Assembly: GCA_021777105.1 (NCBI GenBank)
Contig: JAIQZQ010000011.1
Coordinates: forward strand, 1-64,000
Direction of reading: 5' to 3'
DNA: 64,000 bases
Origin: Candidatus Anammoxibacter sp.
Lineage (GTDB): Bacteria > Planctomycetota > Brocadiia > Brocadiales > Anammoxibacteraceae
This document shows positions 1-9,602 of this stretch, one piece after another. Each line of letters starts with the position of its first letter. Within the stretch, counting starts at the first letter, position 1. The position numbers and the translations under genes were made by a program. Below the pieces are notes generated by a model, which was not told the DNA's origin, searched no databases, and saw only the letters and a program-made list of their open reading frames with translations.

Positions 1-81
1 TCAGCTCGTTTAGGCGCTAATCGTAAAGTTAAAAAGTTTCACCTAATGGGTGAAGTATTGTAATTAATATATACCGTTTAT

Positions 82-137
82 TTCCCCTCCCTTGATGGGA
101 GGGGTCAGGGGAGGGTGATAAGAATAGCTCAACTTAG
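82..137 (+). repeat. Dispersed repeat, CCTCCCTTGATGGGAGG family, copy 1
   Basis: A GC-rich hairpin (CCCCTCCC, then TTGAT, then GGGAGGGG) is followed by GGGGAGGGTGATAAGAAT and a GCTCAA tail. The same hairpin and tail recur inverted at 47361-47430, and as two separated pieces at 60177-60207 and 60455-60489. It lies just past the 3' end of cinA. I see no gene in bases 1-145. Confidence 0.7.
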
Positions 138-145
138 GTAACAAT

Positions 146-1414
146 TTATTTATGCACAAGCCTAAGCCTCAACATATTTAAGGAGTAATACGCGGCTCTG
201 TTTTTAATGTTTACGCGGTTGCCTGAAAAGACGCGTTTTTCCTCGGTAATCGAGCCTTTTATATCAACGGCCATGCGGACGAGGCCTACGGGTTTACCGG
301 GTGTTTCCCCGGTTGGCCCGGCAATGCCGGTGGTTGCAATGCCGATGTCCGCGCCGGAAAGGTTGCGCGCGCCGGCTGCCATGGCTACGGCTGTTTCAGA
401 GCTTACCGCGCCGTGCTTTATTATAATATCTTCAGGAACATTTAAAATATTTATCTTTGCGTTGTTTGAATAGGCGACAACACCCTCTAAAAGAAATTGA
501 GATATGCCGGAGATATCCGTGAGCAGGCTTGCAATAAGGCCGCCGGTGCATGATTCGGCAATGGCGATTGTCATATTGTTATCTTTTAAAAGGTTGTAAA
601 CCGCTTCCTCAAGCTTGAGGTCGCCTTCGCCAAAAACGGCGTTGCCCAGGCAGTTTTTTATCTCGCGTTCCGCGCCTTCAACTAAAGCGGTTAACTCTTC
701 CCTTGCGGCGGCTTTGGCGCAAAGCCTGACCTTGATGCCCGTGATTGAAGCTTGTGTGCCGACAAGCGGATTCTTATCCGGCCCCATTACATGGCCTATC
801 TTTTCGCCTAAACTTGATTCTGAAAGGCCGTAGGTGTTTATCTCCTTTATTAATTTGAATTTGTCGGGCGAGGATTCTGAAGAGTTGTTGTCCCTGTTTA
901 TCAACTTTTTTACACGCGGCAGAGCCCAATCATGAACCATAAGTTTCATCTCGTATGGAACACCGGGCAGTAGAATAATGACGGAATGTTTAAATTTTAT
1001 AAATAGACCCGGCGCGGTGCCGGTATTGTTTGGTATGACTTCAGCCCCTTTGGGGACCATAGCCTGAACCTTGTTGGTCTCGGACATAGCAATGCCCCGT
1101 TTGGAAAACCGCGCTTTAATGTCGTCCCAGACCTCGTTGTCAAGCTCCATGTCAATTTCACAAAGTCCGGCGATTGCGTCGCGGGTAAGGTCGTCTTTAG
1201 TCGGGCCCAGGCCGCCGGTGGCAATCACGATGTCGGCCCGCGTTGTTGCGATGTCAAACGCGCTCTTAATATCGTTGATATCATCGCCCACAACGGTTTG
1301 GAAACAGACGGTAAGCCCCTCTTCTATAAACACTCCCGCCAGAAAAGCGGAGTTGGTGTCAACTATCCGGCCGTAAATGAGCTCGTCGCCAATTGAAATT
1401 ATCTCTATCTTCAT
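146..1414 (-). CDS. cinA: CinA-family protein (MoCF-like domain plus nicotinamide-nucleotide amidase domain)
   Basis: This 422-residue protein has the usual CinA length and two-domain layout. The N-terminal molybdopterin-binding-like domain begins IEIISIGDELIYGRIVDTN and carries TGGLGPTKDD. The C-terminal CinA/PncC domain has AIAESCTGGLIASLLTD and GIATTGIAGPTG. In the family the C-terminal domain deamidates nicotinamide mononucleotide in pyridine-nucleotide salvage, and the N-terminal domain acts on ADP-ribose-type compounds. Both are cytoplasmic. The start is the ATG at 1414, with only a weak GAGA upstream. The cobQ gene lies 39 bases upstream in the same direction, so the two may be co-transcribed. 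Family assignment is firm; the physiological role is inferred. Confidence 0.95.
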   Translation of the reverse strand: MKIEIISIGDELIYGRIVDTNSAFLAGVFIEEGLTVCFQTVVGDDINDIKSAFDIATTRADIVIATGGLGPTKDDLTRDAIAGLCEIDMELDNEVWDDIKARFSKRGIAMSETNKVQAMVPKGAEVIPNNTGTAPGLFIKFKHSVIILLPGVPYEMKLMVHDWALPRVKKLINRDNNSSESSPDKFKLIKEINTYGLSESSLGEKIGHVMGPDKNPLVGTQASITGIKVRLCAKAAAREELTALVEGAEREIKNCLGNAVFGEGDLKLEEAVYNLLKDNNMTIAIAESCTGGLIASLLTDISGISQFLLEGVVAYSNNAKINILNVPEDIIIKHGAVSSETAVAMAAGARNLSGADIGIATTGIAGPTGETPGKPVGLVRMAVDIKGSITEEKRVFSGNRVNIKNRAAYYSLNMLRLRLVHK

Positions 1415-1453
1415 AATTGTTTCTCAATAAATGACTTTCACATATGCCATAAA

Positions 1454-3034
1454 CTAAATCCCAATAATTTTATAAATAGCGTCCAAATCCAATGATTGCC
1501 GCGTTACATCGGCAAGATGTTTATATGCCGCTTCCTTCTCATTTGCGCATTCAATAGCGCCGGCGCTGCTATCTATATCTTTTCCGTTTTTATCTGCAAG
1601 GTATTGTATCAAGCCTGCGCGAAAAATGTCATTATCAAAAATGCCGTGCAGATATGTGCCTATTAATGATATTTTGTCATTAAAAACGGTTATGCCTTCA
1701 ATAATGTTAACGTCTTCGTTTGAGCGTTTAATAATATTCAGAAATTGAGATGCGCCGTTTGAACATTTCTTTACATCTGAGCCGTCTTCACTTGAAAAAT
1801 CATTCAACCTCGTAACGCCCATATGTATTTCATATCCGGCAAGTTCCTCATCCACTTCAAAAGGGAGCGCGCCTGGCACAACCTTGGCCTTAGCCTGATG
1901 AGTGGCTTTTTCAGGAGCAAAATCAGTTACAGCGTTGATAAGGGCAAGTCCCGAAACGGAATCCTTTGTTGACTCAACATGCAAAGGGTCTCTAATCTCG
2001 TTGCCTAGCATTTGGTATCCTCCGCAAATGCCTATTATCAGGCTACCGTTATTTGCCCTATCGCAAACAGCCCGCGCAATGCCGTTGTTGTTAATAAAAT
2101 TGAGATCATTTATAGTCCCTTTTGTGCCTGGAATTATAATAAGGTCGGGCGAGCCAATGTCCCCTGCCTCTTTTACATACCGCAAACTAACGCCGGGTTC
2201 GCGGCTTAAAAGATCAAAATCGGTAAAGTTTGATATCCTGGGAAGTTTTATCACAACAACATCCAGCCGGTTTTCACCCGCAATTGATTGGCCGCTGTTT
2301 TTCATGTAATCAAGCGAGACGGAATCCTCGTCGTCAATTTGCAGGTCTCCCATATGCGGGATTGTTCCAATAACAGGTTTGTTGATAATATCTTCCAGCA
2401 TTTTATAGCCGGGTTTAAGGATCTCTATATCGCCTCTGAATTTGTTAAACATTACACCGGCCACTCTTTTGCGCTCGTTTTCATTTAGAAGTTGCAGCGT
2501 GCCGACAAGCCAGGCAAACGAGCCGCCCCTGTCAATGTCGGTCGCAAGCAATACCGGGGAGTCAGCAATTTCAGCCATTTTCATGTTTACAATATCGCGG
2601 TCTTTAATATTTATCTCCGCCGGGGACCCGGCCCCTTCTATAACAATGACGTCAAATCTGAAGCTTAAAAAATCATAGGCGTCCTTGATTATATGAATAA
2701 ACTCTTCCCTATCTTTATAATAATCTTTGGCGCTCATATTTTTAAACGGTTTGCCCATTACAACAACCTGCGATTTTGCGTCGCCCATTGGTTTAAGGAG
2801 GATGGGGTTCATCTCGACCATGGGATCAATACCCGCGGCCTCCGCCTGAACAACCTGCGCCCGGCCCATTTCAAGCCCATCTTTTGTCACAAATGAGTTA
2901 AGGGCCATATTTTGAGATTTAAACGGGGCCACGCTGTAGCCGTCCTGCCGCAAAATGCGGCATAACGCGGCGGCAATTATGCTCTTGCCCACGTTTGATC
3001 CGGTGCCTTGTATCATTATAGGTTTTGCCGGCAC
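1454..3034 (-). CDS. cobQ: Cobyric acid synthase CobQ
   Basis: CobQ uses glutamine and ATP to amidate four side-chain carboxylates of adenosylcobyrinic acid a,c-diamide. The N-terminal dethiobiotin-synthetase-like P-loop domain reads MIQGTGSNVGKS, followed by PFKSQNMALNS. The C-terminal glutamine-amidotransferase domain carries the nucleophile in IGICGGYQMLG and a late histidine in GTYLHGIFDN. Length (527 residues) is slightly above the usual value of about 490. I place the start at a GTG (3034) preceded by GGAG six bases upstream; a TTG 12 bases further out is the alternative. Together with cobD it indicates late cobalamin assembly. Confidence 0.95.
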   Translation of the reverse strand: MPAKPIMIQGTGSNVGKSIIAAALCRILRQDGYSVAPFKSQNMALNSFVTKDGLEMGRAQVVQAEAAGIDPMVEMNPILLKPMGDAKSQVVVMGKPFKNMSAKDYYKDREEFIHIIKDAYDFLSFRFDVIVIEGAGSPAEINIKDRDIVNMKMAEIADSPVLLATDIDRGGSFAWLVGTLQLLNENERKRVAGVMFNKFRGDIEILKPGYKMLEDIINKPVIGTIPHMGDLQIDDEDSVSLDYMKNSGQSIAGENRLDVVVIKLPRISNFTDFDLLSREPGVSLRYVKEAGDIGSPDLIIIPGTKGTINDLNFINNNGIARAVCDRANNGSLIIGICGGYQMLGNEIRDPLHVESTKDSVSGLALINAVTDFAPEKATHQAKAKVVPGALPFEVDEELAGYEIHMGVTRLNDFSSEDGSDVKKCSNGASQFLNIIKRSNEDVNIIEGITVFNDKISLIGTYLHGIFDNDIFRAGLIQYLADKNGKDIDSSAGAIECANEKEAAYKHLADVTRQSLDLDAIYKIIGI

Positions 3035-3116
3035 AGAGGTCTCCAATTTAAAAGTTATAAGTTCAAACTGATCTCAGGAATTATATATGTATATTTCGCA
3101 TTTCAGCAATGTTCAA

Positions 3117-3297
3117 GTGACTAAAGTGTAAAGTGAACTAAAGTGAGCTAAAGTTTAGGTATGTTTTTTATTAAAATACAAGCGCTAAAGTGAAGGAGCT
3201 TTTTAGATTTTTCAGCCTTCCATTATAGTTATCTGCAAATAATCAATATATACCTTAACTTTAGTTCACTTTTAACTTTAGATCACTTTAGTCACTT
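3117..3297. repeat. Element with AGTGACTAAAGT terminal inverted repeats, copy 1
   Basis: The left end reads AGTGACTAAAGTG followed by repeated TAAAGTGA and CTAAAGTG words. The right end is the inverse (CACTTTAGTCACT), also with several degenerate ACTTTA words. The element is about 180 bases and occupies most of the intergenic space between cobQ and cobD. A second copy lies at 56765-56965. No coding capacity is seen, so it looks like a MITE-type or hairpin repeat. Confidence 0.7.
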
Positions 3298-3380
3298 GCT
3301 TATACATATTACTTTGGGCGCCCTTACATTGACGAAAATAATCTTATCACTGAATTCAGTTTGGACTTACTAAAAGTTTA

Positions 3381-4490
3381 TTAATTTAGTTCTTTTCGCA
3401 GGGCTTCAATTAATTTTACATTCTCTTTGCGCGTTCGCACCGCGACTCTGAAGTATTGCTCTGAAAGGCCTGTAAAATTGGAGCAGTTTCTGATTACAAT
3501 GCCGTGTTTAAGCAATCTATCATAAAGAGTTGAGGCCGTTAAATCGCCGTCTTTTATTCGAGCCAATATAAAATTAACTGAAGGCTCAAATACTTCAATA
3601 TCATTAATCTCCGACATTTCTTTAAATAGGAAATCCTTTTCAGAGTTTGTGAATTTTCTGCTTTCAGCGGCAAACTCTTTATCCTTTGTCAAAACCGTTC
3701 CGGCAAATTGGGCAAGGGTGTTTACACTCCAGGGTTCTTTATTTTTATTAAGGGCTTTTGTTGTATCTTCATGCGCTACCAGATAACCGAGTCTGATGCC
3801 CGGTATTCCATAAAATTTGGTCAACGATTGCACAACAATAAGATTCTTCATTTTCGAAGCGGCGGCCATTACGCTATACCGCTCTGAATCGGGCACGAAA
3901 TCCATAAACGCTTCGTCCACCACAACCAAAGTTCCCGGCAATTTCTCGGCAAGACTCAATATTTCGTCTTTTTCAACAAGCCGCCCGGTTGGATTGTTGG
4001 GATTGCAAAGAAAAACAATATTTGAAAACATCCTGCCGTTGCCTGAGAATGAATGCTCTTTATCAAGACCGTATTCCAACGCCCTGGCCGGATTGATACG
4101 GAATTTGTCGCTTTGATCGCAGATAACGTTTACAACATTTGTGCCGGAGCAAGCAAGGGCGCGCGGAAATTCCGTAAATGTCGGCTGAAAAACATAACCG
4201 TTTGCCGCTTTTATTACCCTTGGTATTAGATAAAACAGCTCTGTTGAACCATTGCCTATTACGATATTGTTTTCGTTGACTGCGCAATCCGCGGCCAACA
4301 GCTTGCGCAATCCTGAAGAGTCCGGATCGGGGTAATGCAAAATAGTATTAAGGTTTGATAAAACCGCTTCGTCCAAACCGGCTGGATAACCCAAGGGATT
4401 GATGTTTGCGCTAAAGTCAATTACATCATTTGGGTTCAGGCCATAAGTTGAACAAATATGGGTTAAATTACCTCCGTGTTGGTTGAGCAT
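3381..4490 (-). CDS. cobD: L-threonine-O-3-phosphate decarboxylase (CobD-type PLP enzyme)
   Basis: The enzyme makes (R)-1-amino-2-propanol phosphate, the linker for the cobalamin nucleotide loop. It is a class I/II aminotransferase-fold protein. HGGN at the N-terminus and DFSANINPLG are typical of CobD and separate it from histidinol-phosphate aminotransferase. Other marks are GNGSTELFYLIPR, FLCNPNNPTGRL, VVVDEAFMDF and the PLP-lysine region SLTKFYGIPGIRLGYL. The length of 369 residues is typical. The ATG at 4490 has no clear ribosome binding site, and upstream lies a short TGTTATAT repeat. HisC is the alternative but fits less well. It sits near cobQ, separated from it by a repeat element. 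Confidence 0.92.
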   Translation of the reverse strand: MLNQHGGNLTHICSTYGLNPNDVIDFSANINPLGYPAGLDEAVLSNLNTILHYPDPDSSGLRKLLAADCAVNENNIVIGNGSTELFYLIPRVIKAANGYVFQPTFTEFPRALACSGTNVVNVICDQSDKFRINPARALEYGLDKEHSFSGNGRMFSNIVFLCNPNNPTGRLVEKDEILSLAEKLPGTLVVVDEAFMDFVPDSERYSVMAAASKMKNLIVVQSLTKFYGIPGIRLGYLVAHEDTTKALNKNKEPWSVNTLAQFAGTVLTKDKEFAAESRKFTNSEKDFLFKEMSEINDIEVFEPSVNFILARIKDGDLTASTLYDRLLKHGIVIRNCSNFTGLSEQYFRVAVRTRKENVKLIEALRKELN

Positions 4491-4500
4491 GGTATTAAAT

Positions 4501-4529
4501 TGTTATATTGTTATATTGTTATATTGTTA
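4501..4529. repeat. 8-bp tandem repeat (TGTTATAT, about 3.6 copies)
   Basis: Three perfect TGTTATAT units plus a partial fourth lie directly upstream of cobD. The length may be polymorphic through slippage. An effect on cobD expression is possible but not shown. Confidence 0.8.
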
Positions 4530-4809
4530 AACTGCTTAACTGTTGCAGTTGTATTGAGGAGCAGCAATTTTTTGCGGAAAACCCATAAAATACGACCTCG
4601 TAATCATATATAAGGCTTGATTAAAAGTCAAAGTTTATATGAAGAGAGAAGGTTAAGGTCGATATGTAACGATTTACGTCAATTAAAAGCTAGCAGCGCC
4701 GCATGTAGCGCTTGTTGAGCGCGCAGTATGATTTGATTAGATGTAGAAAATTAAAGCAGGTTAAGGTAATATAACTGTTTTCAATTATTATTGCCGGAAG
4801 GAGTGAATA

Positions 4810-5268
4810 ATGTTTGGTCTTGCAAAGAAGTTTTTTAACAAAAAGGAAAAGGGGGCAGACGATGCGGAAAATGGGGAAGAATCTCAAAAAATAATGGTCG
4901 CCACTTGCGCGCTTTTAATGGAGATGGCGAATATTGATGATGAGTTTAGCGCTTCTGAACGGGCGAATATTATGTCTATTATAAAGAGCGATTTCCAGCT
5001 GTCGGACGAAGACGCAAAGGAGTTGATGGCTACCGCGGACGAGGAGCTGAAAGGCAAGGTTGATTTGTGGCATTTTACAAACCTTATTAACACAAACTAT
5101 TCAGCGGAGGAGAAGAGGGGAACAATCGAGATGCTGTGGCGGGTGGTGTACGCAGACGGTAAACTTGATAAACACGAGGATTACCTTATACACAAACTCG
5201 CGGAACTACTCCATATTTCACACAAGGAGCTTATAGACGCCAAGTTAAAGGCAAAAAATGTCAAATAG
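4810..5268 (+). CDS. TerB-like tellurite-resistance-domain protein
   Basis: This 152-residue acidic helical protein matches the TerB-like fold. It has two repeated segments: ALLMEMANIDDEFSASERANI (around residue 37) and MLWRVVYADGKLDKHEDYLI (around residue 111). Each carries the D-x-(D/K)-x-(S/D)-x-x-E pattern typical of the family. TerB-like proteins bind divalent metal and are linked to membrane stress and, rarely, tellurite resistance. No other ter gene is present, so tellurite resistance should not be assumed. The start has a good AAGGAG seven bases upstream. The gene stands alone between cobD and a small minus-strand gene. Confidence 0.8.
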   Translation: MFGLAKKFFNKKEKGADDAENGEESQKIMVATCALLMEMANIDDEFSASERANIMSIIKSDFQLSDEDAKELMATADEELKGKVDLWHFTNLINTNYSAEEKRGTIEMLWRVVYADGKLDKHEDYLIHKLAELLHISHKELIDAKLKAKNVK

Positions 5269-5280
5269 TAGTTGGCAAAA

Positions 5281-5345
5281 AGTAGAAAGCAAAAGCATAG
5301 AACGCGGATGACACGGATTTGCGCAGATAAAAGCGAAAAACAGGG
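5281..5345. repeat. Dispersed repeat, ATAGAACGCGGATGACACGG family
   Basis: AT-rich filler with the phrase ATAGAACGCGGATGACAC and then GGATTTGCGCAGATAAA. Related phrases occur at 35941-36000, 57905-57960, 59955-60060 and 63350-63395 (some inverted). The family is recognised only by its wording, and no structure is obvious. Confidence 0.6.
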
Positions 5346-5369
5346 CGAAAAGGAAAAAGCCTGGATTCT

Positions 5370-5564
5370 TTACCTTTCTTTTCTTGAGTTTTTAATGCTA
5401 AGATCAGTAGTGAAAACGCCGTGGGAGTAGGAATCTTTGTCAAGATCATTGGTTGCCTGCGCTTGCAGGAGCCACATATTCCAGTAATTGTAAAGCTCCT
5501 CTTCGGTCATGTTGCGCAAATCAAGGTCTTCTTCGCTTAAAAATTCATCTTTATGTTCTTTCAT
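5370..5564 (-). CDS. Small acidic protein of unknown function (64 aa)
   Basis: This is a compact acidic peptide with LSEEDLDLRNMTEEELYN and then YWNMWLLQAQATNDLDKD, ending in a basic KNSRKER tail. I do not recognise a family. Codon use and composition look like real coding sequence. It sits between two plus-strand genes. On the coding strand TATAAT lies only eight bases before the ATG and no Shine-Dalgarno is visible, so the transcript could be leaderless or the true promoter lies elsewhere. The aromatic centre suggests a protein-interaction helix, but no function is claimed. Confidence 0.6.
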   Translation of the reverse strand: MKEHKDEFLSEEDLDLRNMTEEELYNYWNMWLLQAQATNDLDKDSYSHGVFTTDLSIKNSRKER

Positions 5565-5825
5565 ATTTTCACATTATACAAGCAGCCCCGCCTCTTAGTC
5601 TAAAAAAATTTCCCGTCTGTTATGCCAATACTTAAATCAACATAAAAAGGATGCATAAATTGTATTTAAGATTATATGCAGTATAATTAGATATAAAGTT
5701 GAGCCGCAAATTGCGGTTGAATGCAACCCCTTGGCCGATAAGCCTAATATAACGCAAAAATAACAAAAAGCCCGAGAGAGCTTTAATTAATTATTTTTGA
5801 CCAAGCCATAAACAATTACTAAATT

Positions 5826-8600
5826 ATGCCGCTTAAAATCAAAAGCATTTCTACTAAAACAATTTTGCCTATTATTTGCGTGTTTGGGGCGGGTATATTT
5901 GCGTTGATATTTTTCATTCCGCAAATTAATAAACAAGGCGCCCTGGAAACAGCGATAAGCAACGCAAAATCAACTATTGATCAGTACAAGACATTGCGCT
6001 CGTACTATACTGAAAATGTAGTTCGAAAAATCAGCGAAAACAGCGGTAATTTACAGGCCACGGCTGATCACAAGATACGAAAAAACGCAATTCCACTGCC
6101 TGCCACCGTAATTCATGACTTAAGCGCCCTGCTGGCGAACAGTAAAGGAATACAGCTTAGGCTCTATAGCTCCTTCCCTTTCCCAAACCGCAAAGACCGC
6201 GTTCTTGATGATTTTGCCAGGGAAGCGTTGCTTTTTTTTGAAACAAATCCGGGAGGCACCTTTGTTAAGACCGACTTAACCAAAGGCAATGAGCTTGCGC
6301 GAGTGGCGATTGCGGACAAGATGGTTGCCTCAAGTTGTGTCGCTTGCCATAACACGCATCCTCAAACACCCAAAAAAGGGTGGAAATTAGGAGATGTAAG
6401 AGGAGTCCTGGAAGTGATAGTCCCAATAAATTATCAAATGAAGGCAAGCAGGGAAGTTTCTTTTACAATTTTGTCAATCATCGGTTTAATGTTTGTGATT
6501 ATTGTGGTGTCCATATCTCTGCTATTCAGATGGAGCATCTCCAGACCTTTTAAACGCTTTTTTGACACGGCATTAATGGTTGCAGGTGGAAACCTGAATG
6601 CGAAAGTGGAGATTAAATCAAAGGATGAGATTGGCCGGCTTGCGGATTCGTTCAATAAAATGACGGACGATTTACAGAAAACAACTGTTTCTAAGAATTA
6701 TATGCGCAATATTTTTGAAAGCATGACCGACACTTTAATTGTTGTAAATCCTGATTTAACAATTAATACTGTTAATTCCGCGGTAATCAACCTATTAGGA
6801 TACAGTGAAGCCGAGTTAATTGGGAAGCCTGTAAGTATGGTATTTGAGGAAGGGGAACTAATAGGTTCGGACATTAATGACGCAATAAAAAAAGGTTTTA
6901 TTAATGAGGAAGATGAAAAAATATATATAACAAAAGACGGAAATAGAATACCTGTGTTGTTCTCAAGCTCAGTGATGAATAATGATAAAGGCGATGTTAA
7001 ATGGATAATATGCGTGGCCCAGGATATCAGCAAGCACAAGTTGATGGAGGAAAAACTGGTTAAGAGCGAAAAGCGTTTTTCGGGAATATTGGATATCGCA
7101 GAGGACGCCATCGTATCAATTGATGAAACACACAATATAATAATATACAACAAAGGAGCTGAACATATCTTTGGCTATTCGGCTAAGGAAGCTATTAATC
7201 AGCCCCTTGACATGCTTATCCCGGGAAGGTTCCACAATAGCCACAGAGGTGATATCTCAAAATTCAGGGATTCAAACATACCGGCTAAAAGAATGGGCGA
7301 TAGGCAGTACGAAATCGTTGGGCGGCGAAAAAACGGCGAGGAATTTCCGGCGGAAGCCTCTATTTCGCAACTTGAGGAAGCCGGTAAAAAAATATTTACA
7401 GCCGTATTGCGCGACATCACAGAACGAAAAAGAACTGAAGAGCGTCTCCTCAAACTAACGACAGCGGTTGAGCAGAGCCCGGCCATTGTTGTTATTACGG
7501 ATGTTAATGGTAAAATTGAATATGCCAACCCCAAGTTTACTAAATTGACGGGCTATGATTTGAGAGAGATAAACGGCAAAAATCCGAGAATATTAAAATC
7601 CGGCATTCAATCGCGCGAGGTGTATAAACGATTGTGGAACACAATTCTCTCCGGCAATGAATGGAGGGGCGAATTGCATAACATGAAAAAGAACGGCGAA
7701 CTATATTGGGAGGCAGTGTCTATTTCGCCAATTAGAAACGCAAAAAATGTTGTCACCCATTTTATTAAGGTTGCCGAAGATATAACCAGACGCAAATTGG
7801 CGGAAGACGAGGTGATAAAATATGAGAAACACCTTGAGGACCTGGTTGAAGAGCGCAGCAATGAACTTAAAACAACTTATGATAAGCTTGTGCATTCTGA
7901 AAAGCTCAGCGCAGTGGGCAATCTGTCAGCGTCAATAGCCCACGAGTTTAACAACCCGATTTTCGGCATAAAAAATGTGTTAAAGATTGTTAAGGATAAA
8001 AAAGTAATAGATGAGGAGAGCGAAACATTCCTCGGCATGGCAGATCGAGAGTGCGATAGGATGTCGGATCTTATTGACAAACTTCGCGATTTCCATAGAC
8101 CGTCATCCGGCAAAAAAGAGCTTTTTGATGTTCATTTGGCTATTAACGACACTCTTTTGCTTAGCGGTAAAAAACTGCAAAACAGACACATTAAACTGGA
8201 AAAAGATTTTTGCGATAACTTGCCGTTAATCGAAGTTGTTCCTGATCAGATAAAACAGGTAATACTAAATTTGATTAACAATGCCGAGCATGCCATTCTC
8301 AAAGAAGAAGGAGGAAAAATAAGAATTACGACAGAAACCAACAACGATTGCGTTAAAATCAATATTCAGGATAACGGATGCGGCATAAACAGCCGTGATA
8401 TAAAGTCTATATTTGAACCGTTTTACAGCACAAAAGGAATTAAAGGCACAGGTTTGGGATTGTCGATTAGTTATGGAATAATTAAAGAACATGGAGGCGA
8501 GATTACTGTTAATAGCCGCGAAGGCGCTGGAACGATATTTACTATAACCCTGCCTGTAAACGCGCAAAACGAAAATTCGAAAACTCCAAGAAACAGCTAA
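5826..8600 (+). CDS. Membrane sensor histidine kinase with c-type haem (DUF3365/Tll0287-like) input, HAMP and three PAS domains
   Basis: 924 residues. An N-terminal membrane segment (about 10-32) precedes a periplasmic DUF3365-like region with one CxxCH at residues 171-175 (CVACH), which predicts a covalently bound haem. A second membrane segment (about 213-237) leads into a HAMP domain (RPFKRFFDTAL to SKDEIGRLADSFNKM). Three PAS domains follow (about 295-410, 412-535, 545-665). Two end in EDIT or RDIT motifs typical of PAC segments. The kinase core has phospho-acceptor His706 (SIAHEFNNP), an N box (NLINNAEHAI), a G1 box (DNGCGI) and a G2 box (GTGLGLSIS). No receiver is fused or adjacent. It probably senses redox state or a gaseous ligand. 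The start lacks a strong ribosome binding site. Confidence 0.9.
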   Translation: MPLKIKSISTKTILPIICVFGAGIFALIFFIPQINKQGALETAISNAKSTIDQYKTLRSYYTENVVRKISENSGNLQATADHKIRKNAIPLPATVIHDLSALLANSKGIQLRLYSSFPFPNRKDRVLDDFAREALLFFETNPGGTFVKTDLTKGNELARVAIADKMVASSCVACHNTHPQTPKKGWKLGDVRGVLEVIVPINYQMKASREVSFTILSIIGLMFVIIVVSISLLFRWSISRPFKRFFDTALMVAGGNLNAKVEIKSKDEIGRLADSFNKMTDDLQKTTVSKNYMRNIFESMTDTLIVVNPDLTINTVNSAVINLLGYSEAELIGKPVSMVFEEGELIGSDINDAIKKGFINEEDEKIYITKDGNRIPVLFSSSVMNNDKGDVKWIICVAQDISKHKLMEEKLVKSEKRFSGILDIAEDAIVSIDETHNIIIYNKGAEHIFGYSAKEAINQPLDMLIPGRFHNSHRGDISKFRDSNIPAKRMGDRQYEIVGRRKNGEEFPAEASISQLEEAGKKIFTAVLRDITERKRTEERLLKLTTAVEQSPAIVVITDVNGKIEYANPKFTKLTGYDLREINGKNPRILKSGIQSREVYKRLWNTILSGNEWRGELHNMKKNGELYWEAVSISPIRNAKNVVTHFIKVAEDITRRKLAEDEVIKYEKHLEDLVEERSNELKTTYDKLVHSEKLSAVGNLSASIAHEFNNPIFGIKNVLKIVKDKKVIDEESETFLGMADRECDRMSDLIDKLRDFHRPSSGKKELFDVHLAINDTLLLSGKKLQNRHIKLEKDFCDNLPLIEVVPDQIKQVILNLINNAEHAILKEEGGKIRITTETNNDCVKINIQDNGCGINSRDIKSIFEPFYSTKGIKGTGLGLSISYGIIKEHGGEITVNSREGAGTIFTITLPVNAQNENSKTPRNS

Positions 8601-8630
8601 TGTGATTAAGGTAGCGCCTAAAAACAGCTT

Positions 8631-9602
8631 CTATTCCAGCAAAAACGAGTCGTTCAGCAGGGTATTTGGGTCAACCGGCTGTTTTAGCAGGTTGTTTTTA
8701 ACCATTATGTCGCATAAACGGCGGGTTCGGGCAAGCAGGGTTTCGCGCTTATTGCTAAACAGGCGTCTGTTTTCTTCCATATCAGGCAAGCGCAAGCCTT
8801 TTAGTGATTTTAAAAATTGCCCGGCGGTTACACGCTCGTGAAGGGCCATGATGCCCACGGCTTTTTCAGGTTTTTCCTTAATGTATTCAACGGCATTTGA
8901 CCATCCGTTAATCAGATCGCGCACCGCGCTCTTGTTGTGCGCCAAAGCTGATTTGCGCGCGATCAGCACATCAATTATCTCGCCCGGTATTTTGCCGCTG
9001 TCAAACAGTATATTTGCGCCGGCCATTGCCAAGGTGGATTTGACCGGCTCAAACGTCACAATAACGTCAACAAAATCTTCATTATACGCTTTCTCATGTT
9101 CATTAAACTTTAATGGAACTTTGACTATATCCGCCCATTGCAGGCCGGCTTTTTCAAGAGCCCGCGTCAACATATATGAGCCGAGAGCCGAATCTTCCAC
9201 ACCTACCCGTTTCCCTTTTATGTCGGCAAGTTTTTTTATATCTTTGCTAACAATCGCGTCCCCGCCGTTTGAAACATCCATAACAAGCACAATTTTGAAA
9301 TCCTTCTCATATTGAGCCAGCAAAAAGGCTTCGTCCATTGTCAGCGCCGCTACGTCTATTTTATTTGAGCGGTACTCGAAGATTACTTTGGTGGCGGATG
9401 GATATTCTATCAATTTAATTGGTTTGCCGTTGTAATAGCCCAGGTGGCGGGCAAGGTAGAGGCTTTCATATCCAGGCCAAACATTCGCGCCCACGCGCAA
9501 TGTCTGTTCCGCTTTCTTTTTGCAGCCCACTGGAAGTAAAACAGCTACAAGCAAAATGCAAAGGAGATATGTTTTGCTTTTAAAAGAAGAATTGCGAACC
9601 AT
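8631..9602 (-). CDS. NMT1/SsuA-type ABC substrate-binding lipoprotein
   Basis: 323 residues. A signal peptide ends in a lipobox (VLLPVGC), giving lipidation at about Cys27. The mature part resembles the NitT/TauT/SsuA periplasmic binding fold: RVGANVWPGYESLYLARHLG at the start and an early Y-S-A-T-K binding-loop region. No permease or ATPase gene lies nearby. It sits between two sensor kinases, convergent with the first. An orphan binding protein in this setting may feed ligand information to a kinase rather than a transporter. The substrate cannot be read from sequence. Confidence 0.85.
   Translation of the reverse strand: MVRNSSFKSKTYLLCILLVAVLLPVGCKKKAEQTLRVGANVWPGYESLYLARHLGYYNGKPIKLIEYPSATKVIFEYRSNKIDVAALTMDEAFLLAQYEKDFKIVLVMDVSNGGDAIVSKDIKKLADIKGKRVGVEDSALGSYMLTRALEKAGLQWADIVKVPLKFNEHEKAYNEDFVDVIVTFEPVKSTLAMAGANILFDSGKIPGEIIDVLIARKSALAHNKSAVRDLINGWSNAVEYIKEKPEKAVGIMALHERVTAGQFLKSLKGLRLPDMEENRRLFSNKRETLLARTRRLCDIMVKNNLLKQPVDPNTLLNDSFLLE

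Noticed and set aside
3117-3297. Clustered ACTTTAG words considered as CRISPR or iteron array
   Set aside because: The words are degenerate, lack regular spacers, and are arranged as terminal inverted repeats.
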